A stretch of DNA of 64,000 bases, from contig NZ_MEIY01000001.1 of assembly GCF_001752365.1 (NCBI RefSeq), positions 3,068,247 to 3,132,246 on the forward strand. Direction: 5' to 3'. The notes under the pieces were generated by a model. It was not told the origin of the DNA. It worked only from the letters and a program-made list of their open reading frames with translations, and did no database searches. This DNA is from Marinobacter sp. X15-166B. Its GTDB lineage: Bacteria > Pseudomonadota > Gammaproteobacteria > Pseudomonadales > Oleiphilaceae. The position numbers and the translations under genes are program-made. Positions 52,011 through 61,375 of the stretch are shown piece after piece (the stretch's first letter is position 1; every line of letters begins with the position of its first letter).

Positions 52011-52955
52011 ATGATTCGCTTGAACGGTTGCCGGACGGCAGGGCTGCTGATGCTGTTGGTGTTTTCGCTGTCGGTAAACGGGCAACAAAAAAACGGGTTT
52101 GACTTGAGCAACGCTTCGGTACCCGTCGATGAAATCCTCCCTGGTGGACCACCCCGTGACGGCATACCGGCCATTAACAGTCCGAAATTCGAGCGCGCGG
52201 AAGCTGTTCCCCAGCGCTGGCGCAGCGGCGACCTGATGCTTACCTACGATCAGCACGGCCAGTCTTTTGCGTTTCCGGTGGGTATTCTCAATTGGCATGA
52301 AATCGTCAATCACCGTGTGGACGGTCAGCCGGTGCTGATTACCTTTTGCCCACTATGCGGTACCGGCATTGCGTTTGATCCCGTGGTCGATGGTCAGTTA
52401 CTGACGTTTGGTGTATCTGGGTTGTTGTATAACAGCGACTTGCTGATGTACGACGATCAGACGGAATCGCTGTGGTCCCAGATCGAGGCCAGGGCGATCG
52501 CCGGCCCGCTGGTGGGAGCGACGCTTGACCGGGTGGCCATCCGCCACGAACGCTGGCAAAGCTGGCTGGCACGGACCGGTGACAGCGGCCAGGTTATGTC
52601 GACAGACACCGGGTACAGGCGCAATTATCGCCTGTCGCCCTACGGGGGGTACGATCACTCCGAGCGTTTGTACTTTCCGGTCACCCATACCAGTCGCAAA
52701 TACCACCCTAAAACCTGGGTGCTGGGATGGACCCACAATGGCCAGAGCAAGGCCTGGCCGTTCCCGGAACTGGCCAAGCACGAAGGCGTACTCACCGACA
52801 GTGTCGGCGGTAAAACCGTTACGCTGCATTACGACCCGGCCACGCCATCGGCCGAGCTCAGAAATCAGGCGGGTACGCTGTTGCCGGCTACCCGGGCCTT
52901 CTGGTTTGCCTGGTACACCTTCCATCCGGAAACCCTGATTTTTGAAGCCGATTAA
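52011..52955 (+). CDS. DUF3179 family exported protein
   Basis: 314 aa with a signal peptide (TAGLLMLLVFSLSVNG) and a GGGAGG site before the ATG. SFAFPVGILNWHEIVNHRVDGQPVLITFCPLCGTGIAFD contains the paired Cys113/Cys116 (FCPLCGTG) typical of DUF3179. Other family blocks are TDTGYRRNY and YHPKTWVLGW. Periplasmic, function unknown. It lies between the MFS exporter and the recombinase. Confidence 0.88.
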   Translation: MIRLNGCRTAGLLMLLVFSLSVNGQQKNGFDLSNASVPVDEILPGGPPRDGIPAINSPKFERAEAVPQRWRSGDLMLTYDQHGQSFAFPVGILNWHEIVNHRVDGQPVLITFCPLCGTGIAFDPVVDGQLLTFGVSGLLYNSDLLMYDDQTESLWSQIEARAIAGPLVGATLDRVAIRHERWQSWLARTGDSGQVMSTDTGYRRNYRLSPYGGYDHSERLYFPVTHTSRKYHPKTWVLGWTHNGQSKAWPFPELAKHEGVLTDSVGGKTVTLHYDPATPSAELRNQAGTLLPATRAFWFAWYTFHPETLIFEAD

Positions 52956-52972
52956 GGCCGGTCCGGTTATGG

Positions 52973-54235
52973 TTAAATTTGCCGTTCCCGTCCCTCGAAG
53001 CGTCTGCGGGCCTGATCCGAATTCACATACACCGACTCGGTGAAGGCCGCACTGGCGTGCCCCAGTTCTTCGCTGATGTGGCGGATATCCGCACCGGATT
53101 CAATCGCCTGGCTTGCGCCGGTATGGCGCAGGTAATGGGTTTCGGATTTGATCGCTTCGAGTTGACTGGCTTCATCCAGATAACCCTGATCCCGCATGCG
53201 GGTCACTGCGACCATGATGGCCTGTTCGTAAACGCGCTGTATCTGGCGCTTGCCCAACCCTCTGCCGCGGCTGGACGGCAGTATGGGGTTGCGCTCACCT
53301 TGTTCGGGCATGGCACCCGGCAGTCCGAGGTGAGCACGCCAGCGCCGCAGGTAAGGGAGGCAGGCGTCCGGCAAAGTGACTGAGCGGGCTTTGTCCCCCT
53401 TACCAAACACGAAGTAAGACCAGTATTCTTCCCCCTGAATGACCCGGCGCCGGAAATCACCGAACACCGGAATACGTTCCGCACCGTCTTCCAGGGGGCG
53501 AGGCGCCAGCTCTCCGACCCGCAAAAACAGCGACTTCATAATGACCACCACGAACAGGTGACGTTCGTACCTGGGGTCTTGCGCGGCCGCTTCGGTGAGG
53601 CTTTCCAGCAGAAAGGCCCATTGCCAGTCGGTCAGACGTCGCACGTCGGCTTCTACGTCTTTGGCCAACTGCGGTTTGGCCTTGCGGTCGCGCTTACGTA
53701 CTTCATCCAGCGGGTTGGACAGCAGGTATTGCTGCGATACCAGAAACTTGAAGAAGGTTTGCAGGGCGGTGCGGCTGGCGTTAAGGCTGGCCTGGCTGGC
53801 ACTGTAGACCGCCTTGTCGTCGGTCGCCCGCAGGGCAAACGGCCGCCAGTCCGGATTGGCTGTCCGCAGGGCGCCGGAGTTGGTAAACGCCGCAAACACC
53901 CCCCGGTTGATCCAGGATTTGGGCGGGTTTTTCAGTGTCCGGAAGTAGGCGGACACCACGTCCGAGTCGGTCCGGGCCAGGGTGCGCTTGGCGGTGACCC
54001 AAAGGTAATTTAGAAAACGCTGCACTTCGCTGCGGAAACGGGTGAACGTGCCCGACACATCCGCATACCTGAGCAAAAATTGGCGGCTGATTTCGTAATC
54101 CTCACGGATCGTCTCTGTCGGTTGGGGCAGAGACTCAAGAAACCGGGGTATCGAAGGGTGCAGGTGAAAATCGGCAAGATCTTCAAGGTACTTTGCGGTA
54201 TCGAAAAGCGGATGACCGGTAAATGATCTGGACAC
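52973..54235 (-). CDS. tyrosine recombinase (phage integrase family)
   Basis: 420 aa from a GTG at 54235 with AAGGAG 4 nt upstream; the frame extends to 54439 but would overlap mntP. The N-terminal SAM-like DNA-binding domain (TFTRFRSEVQRFLNYLW) is present. Catalytic residues are visible as Arg near residue 239 (LFLRVGELAPRP), HYLRHTG near 368-374, LGHAS near 391 and the Tyr in ESVYVNSDQ near 401. It is larger and unlike XerC/XerD, closer to island or stand-alone integrases. Its substrate sites are not obvious. Proximity to the SMC-type defence genes suggests, but does not prove, an island boundary. Confidence 0.85.
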   Translation of the reverse strand: MSRSFTGHPLFDTAKYLEDLADFHLHPSIPRFLESLPQPTETIREDYEISRQFLLRYADVSGTFTRFRSEVQRFLNYLWVTAKRTLARTDSDVVSAYFRTLKNPPKSWINRGVFAAFTNSGALRTANPDWRPFALRATDDKAVYSASQASLNASRTALQTFFKFLVSQQYLLSNPLDEVRKRDRKAKPQLAKDVEADVRRLTDWQWAFLLESLTEAAAQDPRYERHLFVVVIMKSLFLRVGELAPRPLEDGAERIPVFGDFRRRVIQGEEYWSYFVFGKGDKARSVTLPDACLPYLRRWRAHLGLPGAMPEQGERNPILPSSRGRGLGKRQIQRVYEQAIMVAVTRMRDQGYLDEASQLEAIKSETHYLRHTGASQAIESGADIRHISEELGHASAAFTESVYVNSDQARRRFEGRERQI

Positions 54236-54350
54236 GTTACTCCTTGATGGTAAGCGGGCGGATGAAAGACCACATGATGTTAAACTCGCCGCCCTGAGCT
54301 TACCGAACCGCCTCAAAAAAGTCAGACGAACAATGGAAGGAGACCGCTGA

Positions 54351-54890
54351 ATGACGGAAGTATTGATATTGGCGTTAGCACTCAGTATGGACGCGTTTGC
54401 TGTATCAATTGGTCTTGGCTCCAAGCAGGCAAAGGTCACCCGCGCCTTACCTTTACAGGCCGCAGTCTATTTTGGCCTGTTTCAGGGCATCATGCCTTTG
54501 ATCGGTTATCTGGGTGGCCGTGGCGTTCTCGGCTGGGTGGAGGGCTACGCACAGTGGGTCGCATTTGGGCTGTTGATGCTGGTTGGCGGGAAAATGATCT
54601 ACGAATCCGTGGCAGAGGGCATTGAGGAAGACATTGCCCAAATCACTCACAAAGTGATGCTGATCCTCGCCATAGCCACCAGCATTGATGCGCTGGCCGC
54701 CGGATTCACCTTGACCCTTTTGGCCGTCAACCCGTTCGTTGCCTGCGCCATCATCGGCCTGACCACTTCAATATTCAGCTGGGCCGGGGTCTTTGTCGGC
54801 GACAAGAGTGGCACCTGGCTGGAGAGCAAGGCGGAACTGCTCGGTGGCGTGGTTCTGATCGTGATCGGTTTTAAAATACTGCTGTTTTAA
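54351..54890 (+). CDS. mntP: manganese efflux pump MntP
   Basis: 179 aa with six membrane segments. [19 protein letters not shown] and a second half repeat [20 protein letters not shown] carry the paired Asp motifs (SMDAF and SIDAL) of MntP, which exports Mn2+. Start ATG with GGAAGGAG upstream. A 115-bp leader precedes it; I could not fold it into a yybP-ykoY riboswitch by eye. Confidence 0.94.
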   Translation: MTEVLILALALSMDAFAVSIGLGSKQAKVTRALPLQAAVYFGLFQGIMPLIGYLGGRGVLGWVEGYAQWVAFGLLMLVGGKMIYESVAEGIEEDIAQITHKVMLILAIATSIDALAAGFTLTLLAVNPFVACAIIGLTTSIFSWAGVFVGDKSGTWLESKAELLGGVVLIVIGFKILLF

Positions 54891-54895
54891 GCCCG

Positions 54896-55699
54896 TCACC
54901 CAAGCAGGAAGTTCTCGCCCCGTGCTGTGTTTGTCATCTGCGGCACTTCAGTTTCATCCTTCAAAGCAATCCCCGAGAGTTTCCGGCGACAGGCCTCGCG
55001 CATTAGGAACAGTAAGCGATGGCTGGCCATTGGGTAGCTCAGGCCTTCGGAACGCACATTGGAGATGCAGTTGCGGTAAGCATCGGTCAAACCGACTCTG
55101 GGTGCGTAGGTGAAGTACACCCCCAGGCTGTCCGGTGAACTCAAGCCGGGGCGTTCACCAATCAGGATGATCGCCATGCGTGCGCCGAGTCGTTCAGCGA
55201 TCTCGTCGGCCACGGCCACCCGGCCCTGGCTGACCAGTACCACGGGCGACTGGCTCCAGCCTTCCGCCTGAATCTGAGGTTCGAGGCACTTCAGCAGGGG
55301 CAGGGCATGGCGGTGCACCGCCAGGGCGGACAGACCATCAGCCACCACGATCGCAAGTTCGCAACCCCCTGGATTGCCGCTACGGTACTTGCACAGCAGA
55401 TCAACCGACGCGTCGCTCAGCCGGCGTCCCAGATCGGGGCGCAGCAGGAAATTGTGGCGGTCACTGGCAGCGCTGTGCAACACCAGGCTGGCACGCCCGT
55501 GTTTTGCCAATTGGTCACTGAGCCCGGCGGCTTCAAACGGCAAGTGCACAGCATCCCGCGCCTGGGCATGGGCAGCCTGAAAGTTCAGCTGCGCGTTGGT
55601 AGGCAGACTGATGCCCGAGCGTCCCAGAGCGATGCGGGCCGGGCTCAGGTTGCGCAGCCGCTGCCATGGGCTCGGGTTGCCGGTGGTCGGTTTGTTCAT
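54896..55699 (-). CDS. eutC: ethanolamine ammonia-lyase small subunit (EutC)
   Basis: 267 aa. [20 protein letters not shown] and [19 protein letters not shown] match EutC, and [20 protein letters not shown] is a strongly conserved block that contributes to adenosylcobalamin binding. It overlaps the eutB stop by 4 nt. With EutB it forms the cobalamin-dependent lyase giving acetaldehyde and ammonia. Confidence 0.95.
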   Translation of the reverse strand: MNKPTTGNPSPWQRLRNLSPARIALGRSGISLPTNAQLNFQAAHAQARDAVHLPFEAAGLSDQLAKHGRASLVLHSAASDRHNFLLRPDLGRRLSDASVDLLCKYRSGNPGGCELAIVVADGLSALAVHRHALPLLKCLEPQIQAEGWSQSPVVLVSQGRVAVADEIAERLGARMAIILIGERPGLSSPDSLGVYFTYAPRVGLTDAYRNCISNVRSEGLSYPMASHRLLFLMREACRRKLSGIALKDETEVPQMTNTARGENFLLG

Positions 55700-57105
55700 G
55701 AGGTGTTCGCTCGTTCCAGTTGCGTCAGCGCCTGGCGAAACGCCGGTGGCAGGGTATCGCCAAAGTGAATTTGCCCGTCAGTCTGGGTGAAGATCCCCAT
55801 TTTCGCCAGCCACTGCTCGAATTCCGGTGCGGGTTTCAGGCCCAGGGTCTTGCGGGCATAGAGGGCGTCGTGAAACGAGGTGGTCTGGTAGTTGAGCATG
55901 ACGTCGTCTGAACCGGGAATGCCCATAATAAAGTTGACGCCGGCCACACCCAGCAGCGTCAACAGGGTGTCCATGTCATCCTGGTCGGCCTCCGCATGGT
56001 TGGTGTAGCAAATATCACACCCCATGGGTACGCCCAGTAATTTCCCGCAAAAATGATCTTCGAGACCCGCACGGATGATCTGTTTGCCGTTGTACAGATA
56101 CTCCGGGCCGATGAAACCCACCACGGTATTAACCAACAATGGGTTAAAATGTCTCGCCACTCCGTAGGCCCGGGCTTCGCAGGTTTGCTGGTCCAGGCCG
56201 TGGTGGGCGTTGGCGGACAGCGCGCTGCCCTGACCGGTCTCGAAGTACATAAGGTTCTGCCCCAAACTGCCCCGGTTTAATGACAGCCCTGCTTGGTAAC
56301 CTTCTTGCAAGATCTCCAAACTCACCCCGAAGCTGGCATTGGCGGCCTCGGTGCCGGCAATCGACTGGAACACCAGATCCAGTGGCACACCGCGGTTGAT
56401 CGCCTCAATGGAAGTGGTGACGTGGGTCAACACGCAGGACTGGGTGGGAATTTCATAACGCTGGATCACCGCGTCGAGCATTTCCAGCAGGGCGCAGATT
56501 GACGCGGTGCTGTCGGTGGCCGGGTTGATCCCGATCACCGCGTCGCCGTTGCCATAGAGCAGTCCGTCAAGAATGCTCGCCGCAATCCCCACCGGGTCGT
56601 CGGTGGGGTGGTTGGGCTGCAAGCGGGTCGAAAGGCGGCCGGGCAGGCCCAGGGAATTGCGGAATCTGGTCACCACACGGATTTTCTGCGCCACCAGGAT
56701 CAGATCCTGCACGCGCATGATTTTCGTTACGGCGGCGGCCATCTCCGGCGTCAGCCCCGGCGCCAGTGACCGCAGGCTCCGTCCGTCGGCGGAGTCGCTG
56801 AGTAACCAGTCGCGAAACCCACCCACGGTCAGATGGCTGACGGGGGCAAATGCGGCTTTGTCGTGGGTATCGATAATCAGGCGCGTTACTTCATCGATTT
56901 CATAGGGAACCAACGGCTCCTCCAGGAAACGGCTGAGCTCAACGTCCGCAAGGGCCATTTGTGCCGCGACGCGCTCGCTGTCGTTACCCGCTGCAATCTC
57001 TGCCAGAAAGTCCCCGGAGCGGGCGGGGCTGGCCTTGGCCATCAACTCTTTCAGGTCGGCGAAGCGGTAGGTCACCGCACCGATGCTGTGGGAATAGCTT
57101 GCCAT
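55696..57105 (-). CDS. eutB: ethanolamine ammonia-lyase large subunit (EutB)
   Basis: 469 aa from the ATG at 57105 with AAGGAG upstream; the frame extends 41 codons further without support. [59 protein letters not shown] and the C-terminal [20 protein letters not shown] are characteristic EutB blocks forming the TIM-barrel active site. No microcompartment shell genes, eutA reactivase, permease or aldehyde dehydrogenase are nearby, so this is the compact EutBC type of ethanolamine use. Confidence 0.96.
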   Translation of the reverse strand: MASYSHSIGAVTYRFADLKELMAKASPARSGDFLAEIAAGNDSERVAAQMALADVELSRFLEEPLVPYEIDEVTRLIIDTHDKAAFAPVSHLTVGGFRDWLLSDSADGRSLRSLAPGLTPEMAAAVTKIMRVQDLILVAQKIRVVTRFRNSLGLPGRLSTRLQPNHPTDDPVGIAASILDGLLYGNGDAVIGINPATDSTASICALLEMLDAVIQRYEIPTQSCVLTHVTTSIEAINRGVPLDLVFQSIAGTEAANASFGVSLEILQEGYQAGLSLNRGSLGQNLMYFETGQGSALSANAHHGLDQQTCEARAYGVARHFNPLLVNTVVGFIGPEYLYNGKQIIRAGLEDHFCGKLLGVPMGCDICYTNHAEADQDDMDTLLTLLGVAGVNFIMGIPGSDDVMLNYQTTSFHDALYARKTLGLKPAPEFEQWLAKMGIFTQTDGQIHFGDTLPPAFRQALTQLERANTS

Positions 57106-57230
57106 CCGGGTCTCCTTTGCAAACCACGGTCTGCAGTTGCCGAACAGAGCAAATAAACCTTCAGTATATGCCAATTCGACAGTGAGCAAGCGGCCCGGTC
57201 CGGTCACCCGGCACCGCCAGGGCGACACCG

Positions 57231-58202
57231 TTATGAACCGAGCGCACTGCTGCCCGGGTGCGCCGGGGGCACAATCGAACGAAGGATTTCAGGATGGTCA
57301 TCGAGGTAGTGCAGTCGAATGGCCTCGAAATCCACGGTTTCGGCTACCCCGGGGAATTCATACAGCCGCCGGGTGTGGTCGGCGAGCGCCGGATACTCGC
57401 TCAAGTGGGACCGACCGCAACGTAAGGCTCCGACGTAGGCCGCATCGAAGCGCACAAGTGTCGCGAACAGATGCCAGTCGCACTCGGTCAGCGTATCGCC
57501 GAGCAGCCAGCGCCGCCTCGCTAGCCGCTGTTCCAGCGCAGCGAGAGCCTCCGTGAGCCGAGCCAGCTCGTGATCATAGGTCGCCTGGTCGGGCGCGAAA
57601 CCGACGCGGTAGACGCCCGTGCAGACCCTTGGAATAAGGAAGGCGTTGAGCCGTTCGATCTCAGGCCGCAACGCCGGTGGCCGGAAGTGCACCCCCGCAT
57701 CCCCCCAGGCGTCAAATGCGCTCTCCAAAATACGGATAATGTCCCCGGACTCCCGGTTCACGATGGTATGGGTGGCGCGATCCCAGAGCATTGGCACGGT
57801 GACAACCGTGGTCGCCCGCGGGTCGCCGCGTGTGTAGATCTGGTGCAGGTAATCGCAGCCATACAGGTGATCGCGGGTGCTGAACGGGCTGTCCGCAAAA
57901 GTCCACGAATGAGGGCCAGCCATCCGCGGGTGCAGCACGGACATGGACACCACGCGCTCCAGCCGTTTCAGCCGCCGGTAGAGAATAGTCCGGTGCGCCC
58001 AGGGACAGGCATAGGAGACGTAAAGATGGTAGCGGCCCGGCTCCGCCGGCCATGTTGGCCGGCCATCCGGTCCCGCCGCGCCGCTGGCGCTGATCCAGCC
58101 GCGGTATCGCGTCGGATGGTCGCGCAATTGTGCCACCTGTGGGCTTTCGTTCGTCAGCGCTGGATGCCAGCGGCCGTCGATCAAGGCGCGTATGCGAGCC
58201 AT
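57231..58202 (-). CDS. glutathionyl-hydroquinone reductase-like (Xi-class glutathione transferase)
   Basis: 323 aa from the ATG at 58202. LYVSYACPWAHRTILYRRL has the nucleophilic Cys66 in the CPWAH motif, which defines glutathionyl-hydroquinone reductases (YqjG/PcpF). VPMLWDRATHTIVNRESGDIIRIL and GDTLTECDWHLFATLVRFDAAY are conserved in the family. It uses glutathione to reduce glutathionyl-quinones. It starts 2 nt after the second glutathione transferase gene, so they form a two-gene operon opposite a LysR regulator. The ORF runs 72 codons further up inside the neighbour and is unsupported there. Confidence 0.9.
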   Translation of the reverse strand: MARIRALIDGRWHPALTNESPQVAQLRDHPTRYRGWISASGAAGPDGRPTWPAEPGRYHLYVSYACPWAHRTILYRRLKRLERVVSMSVLHPRMAGPHSWTFADSPFSTRDHLYGCDYLHQIYTRGDPRATTVVTVPMLWDRATHTIVNRESGDIIRILESAFDAWGDAGVHFRPPALRPEIERLNAFLIPRVCTGVYRVGFAPDQATYDHELARLTEALAALEQRLARRRWLLGDTLTECDWHLFATLVRFDAAYVGALRCGRSHLSEYPALADHTRRLYEFPGVAETVDFEAIRLHYLDDHPEILRSIVPPAHPGSSALGS

Positions 58203-58204
58203 GG

Positions 58205-58873
58205 CTAGGCCGCTCCCCGAAGCAATCCCGCAAGATGGCTGTTGCGGTGCAGCAGGAAGTCGTACAAGCGCTCCGGATAATCTGTCGTTACGGCATTGCG
58301 CACCGAAGCACGCTCTGCCAGGGCCAACCGGTAGGCGGGGACCCGGACGAGTCCGTCGAGCAAGCCAAATCCGCCCGCCGCGTCGAAGGTGTCCAGGTAG
58401 CGAAACACCGGAGCCCAAGCAGCATCGACCAGGTGAAAGCGGGCGCCGGCGAAATACGGGCCGGTGCCGAGTTGATCTTCGAGCCGGCCAAAACGGTCAT
58501 GCAGCGTTGCCAGGCGGTTCGCGAAGGCGTCCGCCTCCGTTGCGTTGTAGAAGCCCGCAATTCCGTCGAGAGTGGCGGATGCGAATTCGATCCATGCGCG
58601 ATGCCTGGCACGCTCCAAAGCGTCTTGCGGATGCAGCCATCCAGGCGTGGATTCATCGAGGTACTCGCAAATGACCGCAGACTCGAACAGCACCGCCGCC
58701 CCGATGCGCAGCACGGGCACCCGCCCCAGAGGCGAGAGGGTTTGGAACCAGGTCGGCTTGTCGGCCAAATCGATGTAGATACGCTCGTGGTCAATGGCTT
58801 TCTCGGACAGCGTGATAACAGCGCGCTGGACATAGGGGCAAAGATGGTGGCTGATAAGCTGCAGTCTGGACAT
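58205..58873 (-). CDS. glutathione S-transferase family protein
   Basis: 222 aa. LISHHLCPYVQRAVITLSEK at the start has a Cys12-Pro-Tyr motif like omega/DHAR-type transferases, and VLFESAVICEYLDE is the conserved glutathione-binding ESxxI segment. The C-terminal helical domain includes GTGPYFAGARFHLVDAAWAP. It precedes the hydroquinone reductase gene by 2 nt and faces a LysR regulator, so both genes are probably controlled by it, perhaps in response to quinones or electrophiles. Confidence 0.88.
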   Translation of the reverse strand: MSRLQLISHHLCPYVQRAVITLSEKAIDHERIYIDLADKPTWFQTLSPLGRVPVLRIGAAVLFESAVICEYLDESTPGWLHPQDALERARHRAWIEFASATLDGIAGFYNATEADAFANRLATLHDRFGRLEDQLGTGPYFAGARFHLVDAAWAPVFRYLDTFDAAGGFGLLDGLVRVPAYRLALAERASVRNAVTTDYPERLYDFLLHRNSHLAGLLRGAA

Positions 58874-58957
58874 GGCACAAACCTCCGCAGTTCGAGCGAG
58901 GGGAGTATCGCGTACGGAGATCATCTTATAATTGCTTCCACGCAAGCGGAATAGGCA

Positions 58958-58975
58958 TACTTACACTCGAGTATT
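58958..58975. promoter_or_regulatory. inverted repeat in the divergent GST/LysR promoter
   Basis: ATACT-tacactcg-AGTAT lies between the divergent starts, and another small inverted pair (TTGCA-atgg-TGCAA) follows right after it. LysR regulators bind loosely similar ATAC/GTAT halves, but the spacing (10 bp between ATAC and GTAT) is not the classical 7, so this is only a candidate site. Confidence 0.35.
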
Positions 58976-58991
58976 GCAATGGTGCAATGAG

Positions 58992-59877
58992 ATGGACTGG
59001 GACGATTTGCGCTACATCCGTGCGCTCGCTGCAACCGGTACGCTCGCCGGCGCGGCCGGGGCACTGGGGGTGAACCACTCGACGGTGTTTCGCCGGCTGG
59101 GCCGCATTGAGCGAAACCTGGGGGTGCGTCTGTTCGAGCGGCACCGGGAAGGTCTTGCGCTGACGGCGGCCGGCGAAGAGGCAGCTGCGAGCGCGGAGCG
59201 GTTGGGTATCGAGGTGGATGAGTTGGAACGACGACTCGCCGGGCGTGATCAGCGCCCCGGCGGTACCGTGCGGCTCACCACGACCGATACCCTGCTCACC
59301 GGAGTGCTGGGCCCGGTACTGGCAGGCTTTCGCCGGCGATACCCGGCCATTCGACTTGAGGTTACCACCGGCAATCCGTTCCTGAGTCTCACCCGGCGCG
59401 ATGCCGATATTGCCTTACGGCCCACGGCCGATCCGCCTGAGACTCTGGTCGGACGGAAGATTGCCGAGATTGCCACGGCCGTTTATGGGTCACCCCATTA
59501 TCTTGAGGGGGCACCGGCGCTCGACTTGCTTGCCGAGCACGACTGGCTGGCACCGGACGAGAGTCTGGCGCACCTGCGATCCTCGCGCTGGTTGCGCCGC
59601 GAACTCCCCTCGGTGCAACCCGTGCAGCGGTGCAACAGCCTGGTTGGTCTGGTCGCGCTTGCGGAAGGCGGGGCCGGTCTCGCGCCGCTCCCCTGTTTTT
59701 TTGGTTGAGGGGAGAAGCACGTTGGTGCGCGTGCACGAGCCCTTGGCGGAGTTGAAGGTAGGGCTTTGGCTGCTCACCCATCCGGACCTGCGACGTGTGG
59801 CGCGCATTCGCGCACTCATGGTTTACCTTTATGAAGAGCTCGCCGCGCTCAAACCCCTGTTCGAAGGGCGCAGATAA
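58992..59877 (+). pseudogene. LysR-family transcriptional regulator, frameshifted in the sequence as given
   Basis: The first frame (58992-59708) has a complete helix-turn-helix, RYIRALAATGTLAGAAGALG and NHSTVFRRLGRIERNLG, and most of the effector domain. It stops just after CFFG at a run of seven T (59696-59702). With one T fewer, it reads PCFLVEGRSTLV and continues to 59877 (LAELKVGLWLLTHPDLRRV), giving a normal LysR length of 294 aa. The regulator is divergent from the two glutathione transferase family genes, the usual arrangement for control of them. The helix-turn-helix is intact either way. Confidence 0.85.
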
Positions 59878-59880
59878 CGC

Positions 59881-61230
59881 TCACGCGGCGTGATTACCGG
59901 TGCCACCCACCTCTTGGCTACGAGCCAGAAAACTGCGGTTCACCGGGCTGTGCGGCTTCAACGCCAGCCGCTCGTGACTCAAGGCCTCGGCGACGTGCGT
60001 CACCCCACCTCGCAGCGCTGCTTCGATCAGCGTCAGGTCAATGATATCGCGCTGTGCGTGGCTGCCGCCGAAAGTGTTGGCTATGGGGCGCGCGCTGAAC
60101 AGTTGTTCCACCGCAGCCCAGTAGTCCCCGCGCCAGAAGGCCGTGAACCCACGCACCAATGGCAAGGCTGTCCGTTGTGTCCATTCCGACATCTCGCTGC
60201 CACCGGGTTCTTCCACGAGCGTTTCCTGCATTGTCGCGAGCAGGCGGTCTACCGCTTGGGTGTGGCCAGCCCCCAGATAGGCCATGGCGGCGTGCCAGTC
60301 ATTAAAGGTGTAGGTGCGCCCGTCGGCATGCTCCTGCCAGCATTTCGCCAACTCCTGCCACCGCGGCCCCAGGTCCACCTGACTCAAGTGCAGCCGCCAG
60401 AGCAGGGCAGAGGCATCAACCAGGTCCAGGGCAACGGTGCTTTCCCCCCTGCGGATGGCTTCGTCATAAATAGCCAGTGCTTCCGAATGCTGACCCAGTT
60501 CCAGATGAAACAGTGCCCGGTGCCACCAGTTGTGAACTTTGAAAAAATTGTTTTCCGCAGCCCAATAGGGTTCCCGCTCTGTTGCCCAGGCCAGGCCTTC
60601 CGTTGGTCGGCCCTGCATTTCCATTACATGGGTTACTGCGTGGTGCGCCCAGCAATCCAGCGGCTGTGACGCCAGAGCACGACGCCCGACGTCTTCAGCC
60701 TTGCTGTAGTCGCCGGTTTCTTCCAGACCGAAGGCGTGCATTCCCAGTAAAATGGAGTATCCGGGTATGTTCTCTGACCACTTGGGTAACACGCGGGCGA
60801 TGCGGTCCCGCAGGCTACGTGCGCTGGCGCGGTAAAAATCCAGCAAATGGCCCGACTGCAAGGCCACCAGATCAAGCGGGTACCGCATGTTGTGGTGTTC
60901 CAGAGCAATGGCCGCCTTGGTCCACTGACCGGCGGACACCAGTTCCAGCGCGGCCAGGTGCGACGCTTCCTGCTCGGACACCCGCTTATCTTTCAATTGG
61001 CGGACCGTATTACGGGCGACCTCCATGGCGTCAGGCTCTGTCGCCACGGCGAACAAATGCGCTTTAAGAATGTGGGCCATGGTGAATTCCGGCGCGGCTT
61101 GAACGGCCTTGTCGAGCAGGGCGACCGGGTCGCCGGTATACAGATTGAAGGCTTCGACCGCCTGAATGTAACAGGATGCTGCCTCTGAATTTGCACCGGG
61201 CAGACGGTTACCTTGTTGGTCATACATCAT
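59881..61230 (-). CDS. TPR-repeat protein, TTC38-like
   Basis: 449 aa from the ATG at 61230 (GGGAG upstream), or 461 aa from an ATG at 61266. A series of helical pairs such as ALLDKAVQAAPEFTMAHILKAH, WAHHAVTHVMEMQGRPTEGLAWA and NNFFKVHNWWHRALFHLELGQHSEAL forms tetratricopeptide-like repeats through the whole length. The histidine-rich pieces WAHHAVTHVMEM and VHNWWHRALF are characteristic of the TTC38 family, of unknown function. Cytoplasmic (no signal). It ends 3 nt from the LysR gene and faces an AraC regulator. Confidence 0.82.
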   Translation of the reverse strand: MMYDQQGNRLPGANSEAASCYIQAVEAFNLYTGDPVALLDKAVQAAPEFTMAHILKAHLFAVATEPDAMEVARNTVRQLKDKRVSEQEASHLAALELVSAGQWTKAAIALEHHNMRYPLDLVALQSGHLLDFYRASARSLRDRIARVLPKWSENIPGYSILLGMHAFGLEETGDYSKAEDVGRRALASQPLDCWAHHAVTHVMEMQGRPTEGLAWATEREPYWAAENNFFKVHNWWHRALFHLELGQHSEALAIYDEAIRRGESTVALDLVDASALLWRLHLSQVDLGPRWQELAKCWQEHADGRTYTFNDWHAAMAYLGAGHTQAVDRLLATMQETLVEEPGGSEMSEWTQRTALPLVRGFTAFWRGDYWAAVEQLFSARPIANTFGGSHAQRDIIDLTLIEAALRGGVTHVAEALSHERLALKPHSPVNRSFLARSQEVGGTGNHAA

Positions 61231-61375
61231 CTCGTTTGCTCCCTGAAGTTCATGGGTCGAGCCCATGTCGATTCGGGTGATTACAATGCTAAGATTAGGT
61301 GGGCACGGGCAAACAGACTATGTGCAAGGCGCCGGTTTTCTTATCCGATCCGCCTTTTTTCAGAGGCCAGCGGCA

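Noticed and set aside
52973..54235. XerC or XerD housekeeping recombinase
   Set aside because: At about 420 aa it is clearly longer than the about 300-aa Xer proteins, has an extended N-terminus, and its context is not the dapF-xerC or xerD-dsbC arrangement.
54236..54350. yybP-ykoY manganese riboswitch in the mntP leader
   Set aside because: The leader is only about 115 nt and the conserved loops are not recognisable by eye; a covariance model search would be needed.
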